The notes under the pieces: generated by a model
Told to the model about the DNA's origin: nothing
What the model saw: the letters and a program-made list of their open reading frames with translations, nothing else
Databases searched by the model: none
In this document: piece by piece, positions 25,277-33,806 of the stretch
Numbering within the stretch: position 1 is the first letter of the stretch
Layout: each line of letters begins with the position of its first letter
Made by a program: the position numbers and the translations under genes
Assembly (NCBI GenBank): GCA_017938285.1
Contig: JAGBBW010000124.1
Location: forward strand, 1 to 40,956
Length of the DNA stretch: 40,956 nt
Direction of reading: 5' to 3'
From: Lachnospiraceae bacterium
GTDB lineage: Bacteria > Bacillota > Clostridia > Lachnospirales > Lachnospiraceae

Positions 25277-25742
25277 ATATTTTTATTCCATCCTTAAAAA
25301 TTTCTTCGGTTAATTCCAGGTTATCCTTCAGTTGGTTCATGTCTAATACATCTACCCGCTTCCGAAGTGTCACTCTTAACTCCTCCACCAAACCATAGAA
25401 TTTAAGACCTTTCACGTCAGTAGAAACAAGAAGATCCACATCACTGACAGGTGTCGCTTTCCCCTTGGCATACGAGCCAAACAAATAACAAAATTTCACA
25501 TTGTAGTGTTCCAGAACCCTTGTACATTTTCTGGTTATATCCTCAATGGTTAATAATCCATGTTCTTCATCAACAAAGTTAATTTTTAACAGTTGCTCCA
25601 TAATATATTTATATTTTAATGTACCACACTTTTCTACATCATTCTCATATGATTTATATGAACGCAATGAAATACCAACTAAATCTGCCACTTCCTGCTG
25701 CGTCATCTTTTTTTCAATTCTTAAATCTTTTAATTCGCCCAC
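25269..25742 (-). CDS. mntA: MntA-like minimal nucleotidyltransferase antitoxin with N-terminal HTH
   Basis: This 157-residue protein joins a Cro/CI-like HTH (about 1-55, KKMTQQEVADLVGISLRSYKSYE) to a minimal nucleotidyltransferase domain. The active site GS-x10-D-x-D is seen as GSYAKGKATPVSDVDLLV. The start is GTG at 25742, behind GGAGGTGCAACT. Longer readings would extend into the promoter and operator. MntA modifies and silences HepT. The fused HTH makes it its own likely repressor, and a matching inverted repeat lies in the promoter. Confidence 0.9.
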   Translation of the reverse strand: MGELKDLRIEKKMTQQEVADLVGISLRSYKSYENDVEKCGTLKYKYIMEQLLKINFVDEEHGLLTIEDITRKCTRVLEHYNVKFCYLFGSYAKGKATPVSDVDLLVSTDVKGLKFYGLVEELRVTLRKRVDVLDMNQLKDNLELTEEIFKDGIKIYG

Positions 25743-25760
25743 AGTTGCACCTCCATAGAT

Positions 25761-25810
25761 ATAATAATGCAATATTTGCACCTTGTCAATATGATAGTGC
25801 AAATATTGCA
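25761..25810 (-). promoter_or_regulatory. mntA-hepT promoter with paired operators
   Basis: On the minus strand TTGACA (25789-25784), 17 bases and TATTAT (25766-25761) form the promoter. The spacer contains GTGCAAATATTGCA read inverted (25768-25781). A second, exactly complementary copy lies upstream of -35 (25797-25810). Each arm is itself nearly palindromic (TGCAA...TTGCA). The layout fits autorepression by the HTH-MntA protein. Confidence 0.85.
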
Positions 25811-25890
25811 CTTATTTACTCTATGTATTATTTGCTACAGATTCTATCGTATACTTACACTATTAACTTTTTTTCATGAACCCAATACAG

Positions 25891-25945
25891 CAAAAAATCC
25901 TCACGTCAGTATACTGCTCTCCAATAAGCAGCACACCAACGTGAG
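25891..25945 (-). terminator. Terminator of the fatty acid synthesis operon
   Basis: CCTCACGT (25898-25905) pairs with ACGTGAGG (25938-25945), with a second small stem TGCT/AGCA inside. A run of six T follows on the minus strand. It begins 54 bases after the accDA stop codon. Confidence 0.85.
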
Positions 25946-25999
25946 GTTGCTGATATCCTGTATCACTCAGACCAATTTTTATGCATCATCAGTACTTCC

Positions 26000-27670
26000 T
26001 TAGAACTTACGGAATCTGTTATAGCGGTCCTTCGCAATATCCTTTCCGCTCATTCCGCTGTATTTCTTAAAGAACGCCTTCATGATTTCCTTCATGTTAT
26101 CTGCAATCTCGTCCGCATTTTCACTGGTTGCTCCGCCAAACTCCGGTAAAATACGGTCAATCACTTCCAGCTTATAAAGTTCCTGGGCAGTCAGCTTCAT
26201 TACGGAAGCTGCTTCTTCTGCTCTCTGCTCTGTTTTCCACAGAATGGAGGAATAGCCTTCCGGAGAAAGGATTGCATACGTGGAATTTTCCAGCATCCAT
26301 ACTTCATTACCGACAGCGGTCGCCAGGGCACCGCCGCTTCCGCCTTCCCCGATCAGAATACAAAGCACTGGAACTTTCAGCGCAGACATTTCCATAATAC
26401 TTCTTGCGATTGCTTCACCCTGACCACGTTCTTCTGCATCCACACCGCAGAACGCACCGGATGTATTAATAAATGTCACTACCGGTCTGCCAAACTTTTC
26501 TGCCTGCTTCATCAGACGGACAGCCTTACGGTAACCATCCGGCATTGGCATACCAAAGTTTCTCTCAATACGGTCTGTAAAGTCTGTACCACGCAGGTCC
26601 GCCAGTATCGTCACCGGCATTTTTTCAAACATTGCCAGACCTCCAACCAGTGCACGGTCATCACGGAAACAGCGGTCTCCATGCAGTTCATAGAAATTTT
26701 CAAAAATATGCTCAATATAATCCATGGCAGTCGCACGTTCGGTACTGCGGCACATCTTTACTTTTTCCCAGGCAGACTTTTCTTCTTCGGTTGTTCCCGG
26801 AACCGGAGGAACTTCCCAGCTCACTTCCAGTTTCTTTCCCGCTGTTTTGTCCAGTCTGTGTATTTTTAACAGATATGCCAATGTTTCTCTGGCATCTTTA
26901 CGCTCTAAAATACCGTCAATCATACCATGCGCCAGTAAGAATTCCGGTGTCTGGAAACCATCCGGCAGGGTCTGTCCGATGGTCTGCTGGATAACTCTTG
27001 GACCGGCAAATCCAACACGGGCCCCCGGCTCTGCCAGGATAATATCACCCAGAGTTGCAAAGCTTGCAGTAACACCGCCCATGGTCGGGTCTGTTAAAAC
27101 GGAACAGTAGAACAGACCTGCTTCCGAATGAAGCTTTACTGCCGCTGCCGTCTTTTCCATCTGCATCAGGGAAATAATTGCTTCCTGCATTCTTGCACCA
27201 CCGGAACAGCAGTACAAAACAACCGACAGCTTTTCTTCAATCGCGCGTTCGAATGCCGCAGTAATACGCTCACCCATTTCATGACCCATACTACCAATCA
27301 TAAAGCTAGGATCACAGACACCAAGAACTACGTCCTCACCCTGAATCTTTGCTTTACCAATCGTTACCGCTTCAGAAGCACCACTTTTCTTTCTTGCAGC
27401 TTCCAGTTTTTCCTCATACCCCTCTAACTGCAATGGATTTTCATCCTTTGGCTTTTTAAACCATGGCTCAAAGGTGCCCTCATCCACCAGCATGGTAATA
27501 CGTGCCTTTGCGCTGACGTTCATATACGCACCGCATTCCGGACAAATATAAAGCGTCTCCAGCGCTGCTGCACCATCAAAGACCTGTTTACATTTTGGAC
27601 AGGTCACATGCATCTTCTTTACCTTCTCTGTGTAATCCTTTTTTACTGTTTTCTTGCCAATTCCAAACAT
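26000..27670 (-). CDS. accDA: Acetyl-CoA carboxylase carboxyltransferase, fused beta (AccD) and alpha (AccA) subunits
   Basis: This 556-residue protein joins the two carboxyltransferase subunits that make malonyl-CoA. The N-terminal half is AccD-like. Its zinc finger has Cys24, Cys27, Cys43 and Cys46 (CPKC...CPEC), followed by YCCSGGARMQEAIISLMQM and DPTMGGVTASFA. The C-terminal half, from about residue 310, is AccA-like, with ELHGDRCFRDDRALVGGLA and IGEGGSGGALA. Separate accD and accA genes are the norm in many bacteria; fused forms occur in some clostridia. The ATG at 27670 lies 15 bases after the marR stop; a GTG three codons earlier is less well placed. Partners accB and accC are not in this window. 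Confidence 0.95.
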   Translation of the reverse strand: MFGIGKKTVKKDYTEKVKKMHVTCPKCKQVFDGAAALETLYICPECGAYMNVSAKARITMLVDEGTFEPWFKKPKDENPLQLEGYEEKLEAARKKSGASEAVTIGKAKIQGEDVVLGVCDPSFMIGSMGHEMGERITAAFERAIEEKLSVVLYCCSGGARMQEAIISLMQMEKTAAAVKLHSEAGLFYCSVLTDPTMGGVTASFATLGDIILAEPGARVGFAGPRVIQQTIGQTLPDGFQTPEFLLAHGMIDGILERKDARETLAYLLKIHRLDKTAGKKLEVSWEVPPVPGTTEEEKSAWEKVKMCRSTERATAMDYIEHIFENFYELHGDRCFRDDRALVGGLAMFEKMPVTILADLRGTDFTDRIERNFGMPMPDGYRKAVRLMKQAEKFGRPVVTFINTSGAFCGVDAEERGQGEAIARSIMEMSALKVPVLCILIGEGGSGGALATAVGNEVWMLENSTYAILSPEGYSSILWKTEQRAEEAASVMKLTAQELYKLEVIDRILPEFGGATSENADEIADNMKEIMKAFFKKYSGMSGKDIAKDRYNRFRKF

Positions 27671-27685
27671 CCGGTTCACCTACCT

Positions 27686-28153
27686 CTATTCCTCTGCGGA
27701 AATTAATTCTGATTTAATATTTTCTACCTCCGGCATCAGCTCGTTGGACATAATCAACAGAAGACGGTCAATCAAATTCATTTCCTCTTCTGTGAAACGT
27801 TCCTTCATCCGTGCTGCAACCTTTTTAATATATATTGCATTTATATTATAATAATTGTAATATTTATCTGTAACTTCCAGATAATATTCTCTCTTATCAT
27901 CCTCCGACTGCACTTTTTTAAGGTATCCTTTTTTTATCAGCGAATTTACCTTGTAAGCCGCATTTGGTGAGGAAATCTGAATAAAGGAAGCAAATTCTCC
28001 TATGGTCGGCGTCCCCATTGCATGAATAATTTCAATACAATAGGTCTCCACCGTCGTCAAAGATGTTTCCCTGCTCTGAATCTTCTCAAATAAGGACCTG
28101 TAAAAATGCAATTTGAACTTTGTATACACCTGAATAAACGCTTCCTCTACCAT
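27686..28153 (-). CDS. MarR-family regulator, probable FabT-like repressor of the operon
   Basis: This 155-residue winged-helix protein has the MarR plan: a recognition region GEFASFIQISSPNAAYKVNSL and a wing KKVQSEDDKREYYLEVTDK. It is coded inside the fatty acid operon between fabZ and accDA. FabT, the MarR-type repressor of fatty acid synthesis in streptococci, is likewise linked to the fab genes, so a FabT-like role is the best guess. The likely operator is the palindrome at 35193-35230. The ribosome site before the ATG at 28153 (GTGGG) is weak, which would keep levels low. Confidence 0.85.
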   Translation of the reverse strand: MVEEAFIQVYTKFKLHFYRSLFEKIQSRETSLTTVETYCIEIIHAMGTPTIGEFASFIQISSPNAAYKVNSLIKKGYLKKVQSEDDKREYYLEVTDKYYNYYNINAIYIKKVAARMKERFTEEEMNLIDRLLLIMSNELMPEVENIKSELISAEE

Positions 28154-28188
28154 TTATATTCCCACCATTTCTAAACCATCACAAAAAC

Positions 28189-28614
28189 TTACTGAATTGC
28201 AAAGGTCAGTTCGGCAGTGACTGCCACTTTTCCGTCCACAGTTGCTGTTGCCTTGCCGACACCAACCGGTCCTCTTCTGGAAATGATTTCACAGGAAAGC
28301 TCCAGTACGTCTCCCGGTACCACCTGCTTACGGAATCTTGCATTTTTAATACCACCGAAAAATGCAATTTTTCCTTTGTTTTCTTCTTCGCTGAGCAGTG
28401 CCACCGCACCAGTCTGGGCAAGAGCTTCAATAATCAGCACACCCGGCATAACATGAAGCTGCGGAAAATGTCCCATAAACTGCATTTCATTGGCAGACAC
28501 ACACTTAATACCTTTTGCAGATTTTCCTGGTTCCATATCTACAATTTTATCTACCAGCAGAAACGGATAACGGTGAGGAAGAATCTGCTGGATCTCATTT
28601 GAATTTAATTCCAT
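28189..28614 (-). CDS. fabZ: 3-hydroxyacyl-ACP dehydratase FabZ
   Basis: This 141-residue hot-dog-fold enzyme removes water from 3-hydroxyacyl-ACP. The catalytic His14 lies in [11 protein letters not shown] and Glu63 in [11 protein letters not shown]. The ATG at 28614 follows GGAGGTTATC, 16 bases after fabF. Longer readings overlap fabF. Because the usual accB and accC neighbours are missing, fabZ is followed directly by marR. Confidence 0.95.
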   Translation of the reverse strand: MELNSNEIQQILPHRYPFLLVDKIVDMEPGKSAKGIKCVSANEMQFMGHFPQLHVMPGVLIIEALAQTGAVALLSEEENKGKIAFFGGIKNARFRKQVVPGDVLELSCEIISRRGPVGVGKATATVDGKVAVTAELTFAIQ

Positions 28615-28630
28615 GATAACCTCCATCGGC

Positions 28631-29860
28631 TTATTTATACTTCTTAATAATGATACTTGCATTATGACCACCAAATCCAAGGGAATTGGACATGGCGTAT
28701 TCGATTTTCACGTTTCTTCCTTCATTTGGTACGATATCCAGATCGCATTCTTCATCCGGCTGCTGATAATTAATGGTTGCCGGAGCGAAATCGTTCTGAA
28801 CTGCCAGTGTGGTGATAATCGCCTCGACCGCACCGCTGGCACCCAGCAGATGTCCGGTCATGGACTTTGTGGAGCTCATCATCACATTCTTTGCATTATC
28901 ACCGAAAGCAAGCTTCACAGCTCTAGTCTCACCCTTATCGTTTAAAGGTGTGGAAGTACCATGGGCATTGATGTACTGAATCTGGGATGGGTCTACATTA
29001 CCATCCTTCATGGCAAGCTGCATACACTTTGCTGCACCGCTGCCATCTTCTAACGGAGCTGTAATGTGGTGGGCGTCGCAGTTTGCACCATAACCAATTA
29101 CTTCACCATAAATCTTTGCACCTCTTGCAAGGGCATGTTCCAACTCTTCCAGCACAAGAACACCTGCACCCTCACCCATAACAAAACCGTTTCTTTCCTT
29201 ATCGAACGGAATGGAGGCTCTCATTGGATCTTCTGTTCTGGATAATGCACTTAAGGAAGTGAAGGCACCAATACCAAGCTCTGTAATGCTTGCCTCGGAG
29301 CCGCCGCAGAGCATAACCTCTGCATATCCGTCACGAATCAGACGGAAACCGTCACCCACCGCATTGGTACCGCCGGCACAGGCAGTAACCACACTGTTAC
29401 ACATACCATGAAGACCATGTTCAATCGCAACTCTTCCTGCTGCCATATTGCCGATACATCCTGGGATGAAATATGGAGAAACACGGTCAAAGCCCTTGGC
29501 TCTTCCCACATCCTGTCCATCAGCAATCGTTTCCAGTCCGCCAATACCACTGGAGATAATTGCGCCACAACGGTCAGAATCTGCCTCAAAGGAAATGGCT
29601 GCATCCTGTACTGCCTCTCTTGCTGCAATCAGGGCAAACGCACAGAACTTATCCATCTTACGAAGTTCCTTCTTATCCAGGAACTGCTCCATATTCAGAT
29701 TCTTCACTTCACCGGCTACCTTTACCTTACGGTCTGTTGTGTCATAGTAAGTAATTGGTGCGATACCGCACTTTCCTGCCTTTACACTTTCCCATGTTTC
29801 CGGTACTGTATTTCCAATCGGTGTCACTGCACCAAGTCCTGTAATTACTACTCTTCTCAT
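28631..29860 (-). CDS. fabF: 3-oxoacyl-ACP synthase II FabF
   Basis: This 409-residue condensing enzyme extends acyl-ACP with malonyl-ACP. The catalytic triad is complete: Cys161 in [11 protein letters not shown], His300 in [11 protein letters not shown] and His337 in SMTGHLLGA, with Lys332 nearby. The nucleophile loop reads CAGGTN rather than the common CASS. The ATG at 29860 overlaps the fabG stop as ATGA, preceded by GGAGGAATG. Confidence 0.96.
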   Translation of the reverse strand: MRRVVITGLGAVTPIGNTVPETWESVKAGKCGIAPITYYDTTDRKVKVAGEVKNLNMEQFLDKKELRKMDKFCAFALIAAREAVQDAAISFEADSDRCGAIISSGIGGLETIADGQDVGRAKGFDRVSPYFIPGCIGNMAAGRVAIEHGLHGMCNSVVTACAGGTNAVGDGFRLIRDGYAEVMLCGGSEASITELGIGAFTSLSALSRTEDPMRASIPFDKERNGFVMGEGAGVLVLEELEHALARGAKIYGEVIGYGANCDAHHITAPLEDGSGAAKCMQLAMKDGNVDPSQIQYINAHGTSTPLNDKGETRAVKLAFGDNAKNVMMSSTKSMTGHLLGASGAVEAIITTLAVQNDFAPATINYQQPDEECDLDIVPNEGRNVKIEYAMSNSLGFGGHNASIIIKKYK

Positions 29861-30600
29861 ACGCCCATTCCTCCATCTACACTAACGACCTGGCCGGTCA
29901 TATAAGCAGCTTCCTCACTTGCAAGGAAAGCAACTACATTTGCCACATCTTCCGGCTTTCCGGCACGTCCTGCCGGAATACTGGAAAGCATTGCTTCCTT
30001 TGCCTTATCGGAAATCACCGCTGTCATATCAGTATCAATCATCCCCGGAGCCACTGCATTTACTGTAATATTTCTGGAAGCCAGTTCCTTTGCTGCGGAC
30101 TTTGTCATACCAATAACGCCCGCCTTGCTGGCTGCATAATTTACCTGACCTGCATTTCCATGAAGTCCCACTACACTGCTTAAGTTAATGATTCTTCCGT
30201 ATCTCTGCTTAATCATAAGCTTGGAAACCATCTGCATGCAGAGGAAGGAACCCTTTAAGTTGGTATTAATGACATCCATAAAGTCTGCCTCGCTCATACC
30301 AATCATCAGCTTATCCTTTGTAATACCTGCATTATTTACTAATATATCAATCTTGCCAAAGGTATCCTTTACCTGGTCAATCATTGCCCTGCAGTCTTCT
30401 GCATTGGATACATCTGCCTTAATTACCAGAGTCTTTACACCACATTCTGCACAAAGAGTCTCTGTCTCCTTTGCCGCAGCTTCATTGCCTGCATAGTTGA
30501 TTGCCACATCTGCACCAGCCTTAGCCAGCGCTACCGCAATGGCTCTGCCGATTCCTCGTCCCGCTCCGGTAACCAGAGCGCTTCTACCTGTTAAATTCAT
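29857..30600 (-). CDS. fabG: 3-oxoacyl-ACP reductase FabG
   Basis: This 247-residue short-chain dehydrogenase reduces 3-oxoacyl-ACP with NADPH. The cofactor motif TGAGRGIG lies near residue 12, NNAG in the middle, and the catalytic Ser/Tyr/Lys in NLSSVVGLHGNAGQVNYAASK. The ATG at 30600 follows GAGGATAACA. Its stop overlaps the fabF start. Confidence 0.96.
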   Translation of the reverse strand: MNLTGRSALVTGAGRGIGRAIAVALAKAGADVAINYAGNEAAAKETETLCAECGVKTLVIKADVSNAEDCRAMIDQVKDTFGKIDILVNNAGITKDKLMIGMSEADFMDVINTNLKGSFLCMQMVSKLMIKQRYGRIINLSSVVGLHGNAGQVNYAASKAGVIGMTKSAAKELASRNITVNAVAPGMIDTDMTAVISDKAKEAMLSSIPAGRAGKPEDVANVVAFLASEEAAYMTGQVVSVDGGMGV

Positions 30601-30622
30601 TGTTATCCTCATTTCATATTTT

Positions 30623-31555
30623 TTACTTACGAAGTGCTTCCAGCGCTGCATTCAGGCTGTCCACATCTTCAATTGTATAGGATGTCATACCGGAAGCCGT
30701 TCTCTTTACAAAACCGCTCAGCACCTTGCCCGGACCGATTTCCACAATCGTATCCACGCCCTTTGCTTCTAACAGCTTAATGGTATCTTCCATATAAATA
30801 CTGCTCTGTACCTGCGCAACTAACAGCTCCTGAATGGTGGTACCGGCCGGAAGCTCATTTGCCACGGTATTGAAAATAACCGGAACCTGCATTTCACCAA
30901 AGGAGATTTCTGTAAACTTCTGCTTTAATGCTTCTCCTGCCGGCTGCATGAACTTTGTATGGAACGGACCACTTACCTTTAACGGCATGCAGCGCTTTGC
31001 ACCTGCTTCTTTCGCCAGACCTTCCGCTGCTGCCACTGCCTCTTCCTCACCGCACACCACATACTGTCCGGTGCAGTTGAAATTGGAAACAGTTACGTAC
31101 TTGCCGGTCTCTGTACAGACCTTGTCGCAGATTTCCTGTAATGCCCTGCTTTCCAGACCCATCACAGCACTCATCCTGCATTCAATGCCCTTTGCAGCGT
31201 CTTCCATCGCCTTGCCGCGGAATGCCACCAGCTCTACCAGTGTCTTTGCGTCAAACACACCTGCGGAATGCAGGGCGCTGTATTCGCCCAGACTCAGACC
31301 GGCTACATAATCCGCCGTAATGCCTTCCTTCTTTAAAATTGCAGTTACACCAGCTGCAAATGCTGCCATACAAGGCTGGGTGTATCTGGTCTGGGATAAC
31401 TGCTCCTCCGGACCATTAAACATTAAATCCTTTACATCAAAATCCAGTGCCACAGCATCTAAAACTTCGGCAAATTCCGGGCGGGTTTCATATAAATCCC
31501 TGCCCATACCTGTTTTCTGGCTGCCCTGTCCTGCATATAAAAAAGCTATTTTCAT
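30623..31555 (-). CDS. fabD: Malonyl-CoA:ACP transacylase FabD
   Basis: This 310-residue acyltransferase loads malonate onto ACP. The nucleophile Ser88 lies in GLSLGEYSAL, where a leucine replaces the frequent histidine before the serine. The catalytic His199 lies in SGPFHTKFM, and QGSQKTGMG is at the N terminus. The ATG at 31555 follows GGAGGATACA. It is spaced 22 bases from fabG. Confidence 0.95.
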   Translation of the reverse strand: MKIAFLYAGQGSQKTGMGRDLYETRPEFAEVLDAVALDFDVKDLMFNGPEEQLSQTRYTQPCMAAFAAGVTAILKKEGITADYVAGLSLGEYSALHSAGVFDAKTLVELVAFRGKAMEDAAKGIECRMSAVMGLESRALQEICDKVCTETGKYVTVSNFNCTGQYVVCGEEEAVAAAEGLAKEAGAKRCMPLKVSGPFHTKFMQPAGEALKQKFTEISFGEMQVPVIFNTVANELPAGTTIQELLVAQVQSSIYMEDTIKLLEAKGVDTIVEIGPGKVLSGFVKRTASGMTSYTIEDVDSLNAALEALRK

Positions 31556-31579
31556 TGTATCCTCCATTTTATCCCAAAA

Positions 31580-32665
31580 TTACTCTGTGGCTTCTTTTCC
31601 TGCGTCTGCCCACTCTTTTTTTATTTTCTCCATCAGCTCTTTCACTGTGGTCATCTGTTTTATCCGTCCGATGTTACTTCCACAAAACACCAGACCTTCT
31701 TCTATATTACCTTTTACTGCTTCAATCAATGCCCGGCTGATACAGTAAATGGTCTTCGATCCGCCCGGACAGGCTTTCAGACAGCGGTTACAGATTAACG
31801 GAGGATATGGAATTCCTTCCTTCAGCCGTTTCAAAAACGGCGTGTTGACTGCCCTTGCCGGCATTCCTACCGGACTCTGGATCAGAACGGCGTCCTCTTC
31901 TTCCGCTTCCAGAAATACCTGTTTAAAACCATCACTGGCATCACACTCTTCTGTCGTAATAAACCGTGTACCAATCTGGACTCCGCTGGCACCAAGACGT
32001 TCTGCCCTGGCTGCATCCCGTCCGTCAAAAATCCCGCCTCCGACAAAAACCGGAATTTTTCTTTTGTATTTTTCTTCGTAAGGCCGGACTGCCTCCAGCA
32101 CTTCCGGAAGAATATCGCAGACATTTTTTTTACTGTCCTTCTGCAATTCCTCCATGGAAAACCCAAGATGACCTCCTGCCATCGGCCCTTCGATGACAAA
32201 GAAATCCGGTATCGTGCCTTCCCGTTTATCCCAGCTTCTGCAAAGGAGTTCTGCTGCCTTTCCACTGGACACAATCGGCGCTGCCGCCGTTTTCGTCCCC
32301 TTGGTCAGTTTAGCCAGATTCAGCGGAAGCCCTGCTCCGGAAATAATTGCATCCACACCTTCCTCCACAGCAGCTTTCACCAGTTCTTCATAATGGTTTA
32401 CCGCCACCATGGCATTAATGGCAATCATTCCTCTGCCCTTTGCAATCTCATAAGCCCGCCGGATCTCCTGTTTCAATGCCCGGATGTTGGCTTCCAGCGG
32501 TTTTTTCATAAAATCCGGTTCCTTATAACCCGGATTTGCCATACTGATGACACCCATACCACCACATAAAGCCACATTTCCTGCCAGACGTCCAAGAGAA
32601 ACACCAATGCCCATGCCGCCCTGAATAATCGGAACCTCCAGTTCCTTACCTGAAATTTTAACCAT
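31580..32665 (-). CDS. Second FabK/nitronate monooxygenase-like flavoprotein
   Basis: This 361-residue TIM-barrel FMN protein of the 2-nitropropane dioxygenase / FabK superfamily has PIIQGGMGIG, INAMVAVNHY, IEGPMAGGHLG, PVFVGGGIFDG and GASGVQIGTRF. It is about 50 residues longer than the FabK next to it. Its tail is Cys-rich (LICNRCLKACPGGSKTIYC, then VFCGSNIGR) and might bind iron-sulfur or zinc. It could be a second enoyl-ACP reductase, an isomerase-like flavoenzyme that allows unsaturated chains, or a detoxifying nitronate oxidase. Its position between fabK and fabD favours a fatty acid role. The ATG at 32665 follows GGGGGATAAA. Confidence 0.85.
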   Translation of the reverse strand: MVKISGKELEVPIIQGGMGIGVSLGRLAGNVALCGGMGVISMANPGYKEPDFMKKPLEANIRALKQEIRRAYEIAKGRGMIAINAMVAVNHYEELVKAAVEEGVDAIISGAGLPLNLAKLTKGTKTAAAPIVSSGKAAELLCRSWDKREGTIPDFFVIEGPMAGGHLGFSMEELQKDSKKNVCDILPEVLEAVRPYEEKYKRKIPVFVGGGIFDGRDAARAERLGASGVQIGTRFITTEECDASDGFKQVFLEAEEEDAVLIQSPVGMPARAVNTPFLKRLKEGIPYPPLICNRCLKACPGGSKTIYCISRALIEAVKGNIEEGLVFCGSNIGRIKQMTTVKELMEKIKKEWADAGKEATE

Positions 32666-32787
32666 TTTATCCCCCATTCCGAGACACATGCTGTCCAAAA
32701 AATACTCTGCAGTCCATTCCTGCATGTAACCATTCCCATAGCTGTACAGTTACCCCTGTATTCTCTTTTGGACCTCATGGGAAACAA

Positions 32788-33720
32788 TTATTTCATTGTT
32801 CCAAGTTCTTCATAGGTTCTTCTGGCTCCTGCAAACATATCCTCAAAAATTTCTTCCAGCGTGCGGATTTCCTTTAACTGGCCTGCCACCTGACCTGCCA
32901 TCAGGGAACCGGTCTTTATATCTCCTTCAAATACTGCCCTGCGTAAGGAACCTAAGGTATAACTTTCCAGCTCCATCTTGTCAGCGCCTTCCTTTTCACG
33001 CTTTACATATTCCCTTGCCATCTGATTCTTTAAAATACGAACCGGTGTACCACCAATCCGTCCGGTAACTACCGTGTCATTGTCCTTTGCCTTTAACACC
33101 GCATCCTTGTAGTTTTCGTGAATTGGACATTCCTTGCTGGCAAGTAAGCAGGTGCCTACCTGTACGCCGCTGGCTCCCAGTGCAAATGCTGCCAGCACCT
33201 GTCTGCCGTCTGCAATACCACCGGCTGCAATTACCGGAATGTTCAGTGCATCCACCATCTGCGGAATCATTGCCATGGTAGTCATTTCACCAACATGACC
33301 ACCGCTCTCTGTACCTTCTGCAATGATATAGTCAGCTCCGGCCGCCTCAAGTCTCTTTGCAATCAGTGTACTTGTCATAACCGGCATAACCAGACTGCCG
33401 TTTTCCTTCCACTTTGGTATGTATGCCGCAGGATTACCTGCACCTGTTGTAATTACTGCAATCTTTTCCTCTGCTAACAACTCTGCCATCTGTGGAGCCT
33501 GTGGGTTCATCAGCATAAGATTTACACCAAACGGCTTGTCTGTCAGCTTTCTGCAGACCGCAATCTGCTCTTCCAGCTGCTCTACGCTCATGCCGCCTGC
33601 GCCAATCAGACCGAGCGCCCCTGCGTTGGAAACTGCCGCTGCAAATTCTCCTGTTGCAATGTTTGCCATACCACCCTGGATGAGCGGATAGCGGATTCCT
33701 AATTTCTTATCGATTCTCAT
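32788..33720 (-). CDS. fabK: Enoyl-ACP reductase II FabK
   Basis: This 310-residue FMN-dependent enoyl-ACP reductase does the last step of each elongation round. Features are YPLIQGGMANIATGEFAAAVSNAG, TTGAGNP, AEGTESGGHVGEMTT with the active-site histidine, PVIAAGGIADGRQ and GASGVQVGTCLLASKEC. The ATG at 33720 follows GGAGGATTAC. The type replaces FabI in many clostridia and streptococci. Confidence 0.95.
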   Translation of the reverse strand: MRIDKKLGIRYPLIQGGMANIATGEFAAAVSNAGALGLIGAGGMSVEQLEEQIAVCRKLTDKPFGVNLMLMNPQAPQMAELLAEEKIAVITTGAGNPAAYIPKWKENGSLVMPVMTSTLIAKRLEAAGADYIIAEGTESGGHVGEMTTMAMIPQMVDALNIPVIAAGGIADGRQVLAAFALGASGVQVGTCLLASKECPIHENYKDAVLKAKDNDTVVTGRIGGTPVRILKNQMAREYVKREKEGADKMELESYTLGSLRRAVFEGDIKTGSLMAGQVAGQLKEIRTLEEIFEDMFAGARRTYEELGTMK

Positions 33721-33806
33721 GTAATCCTCCATTCTGGTTTCTTAACAATCAGAGTATGATGTTTTCTGTTGCAAATTCATGCAGCTGCCGTAATAATCAC
33801 TGTTTC

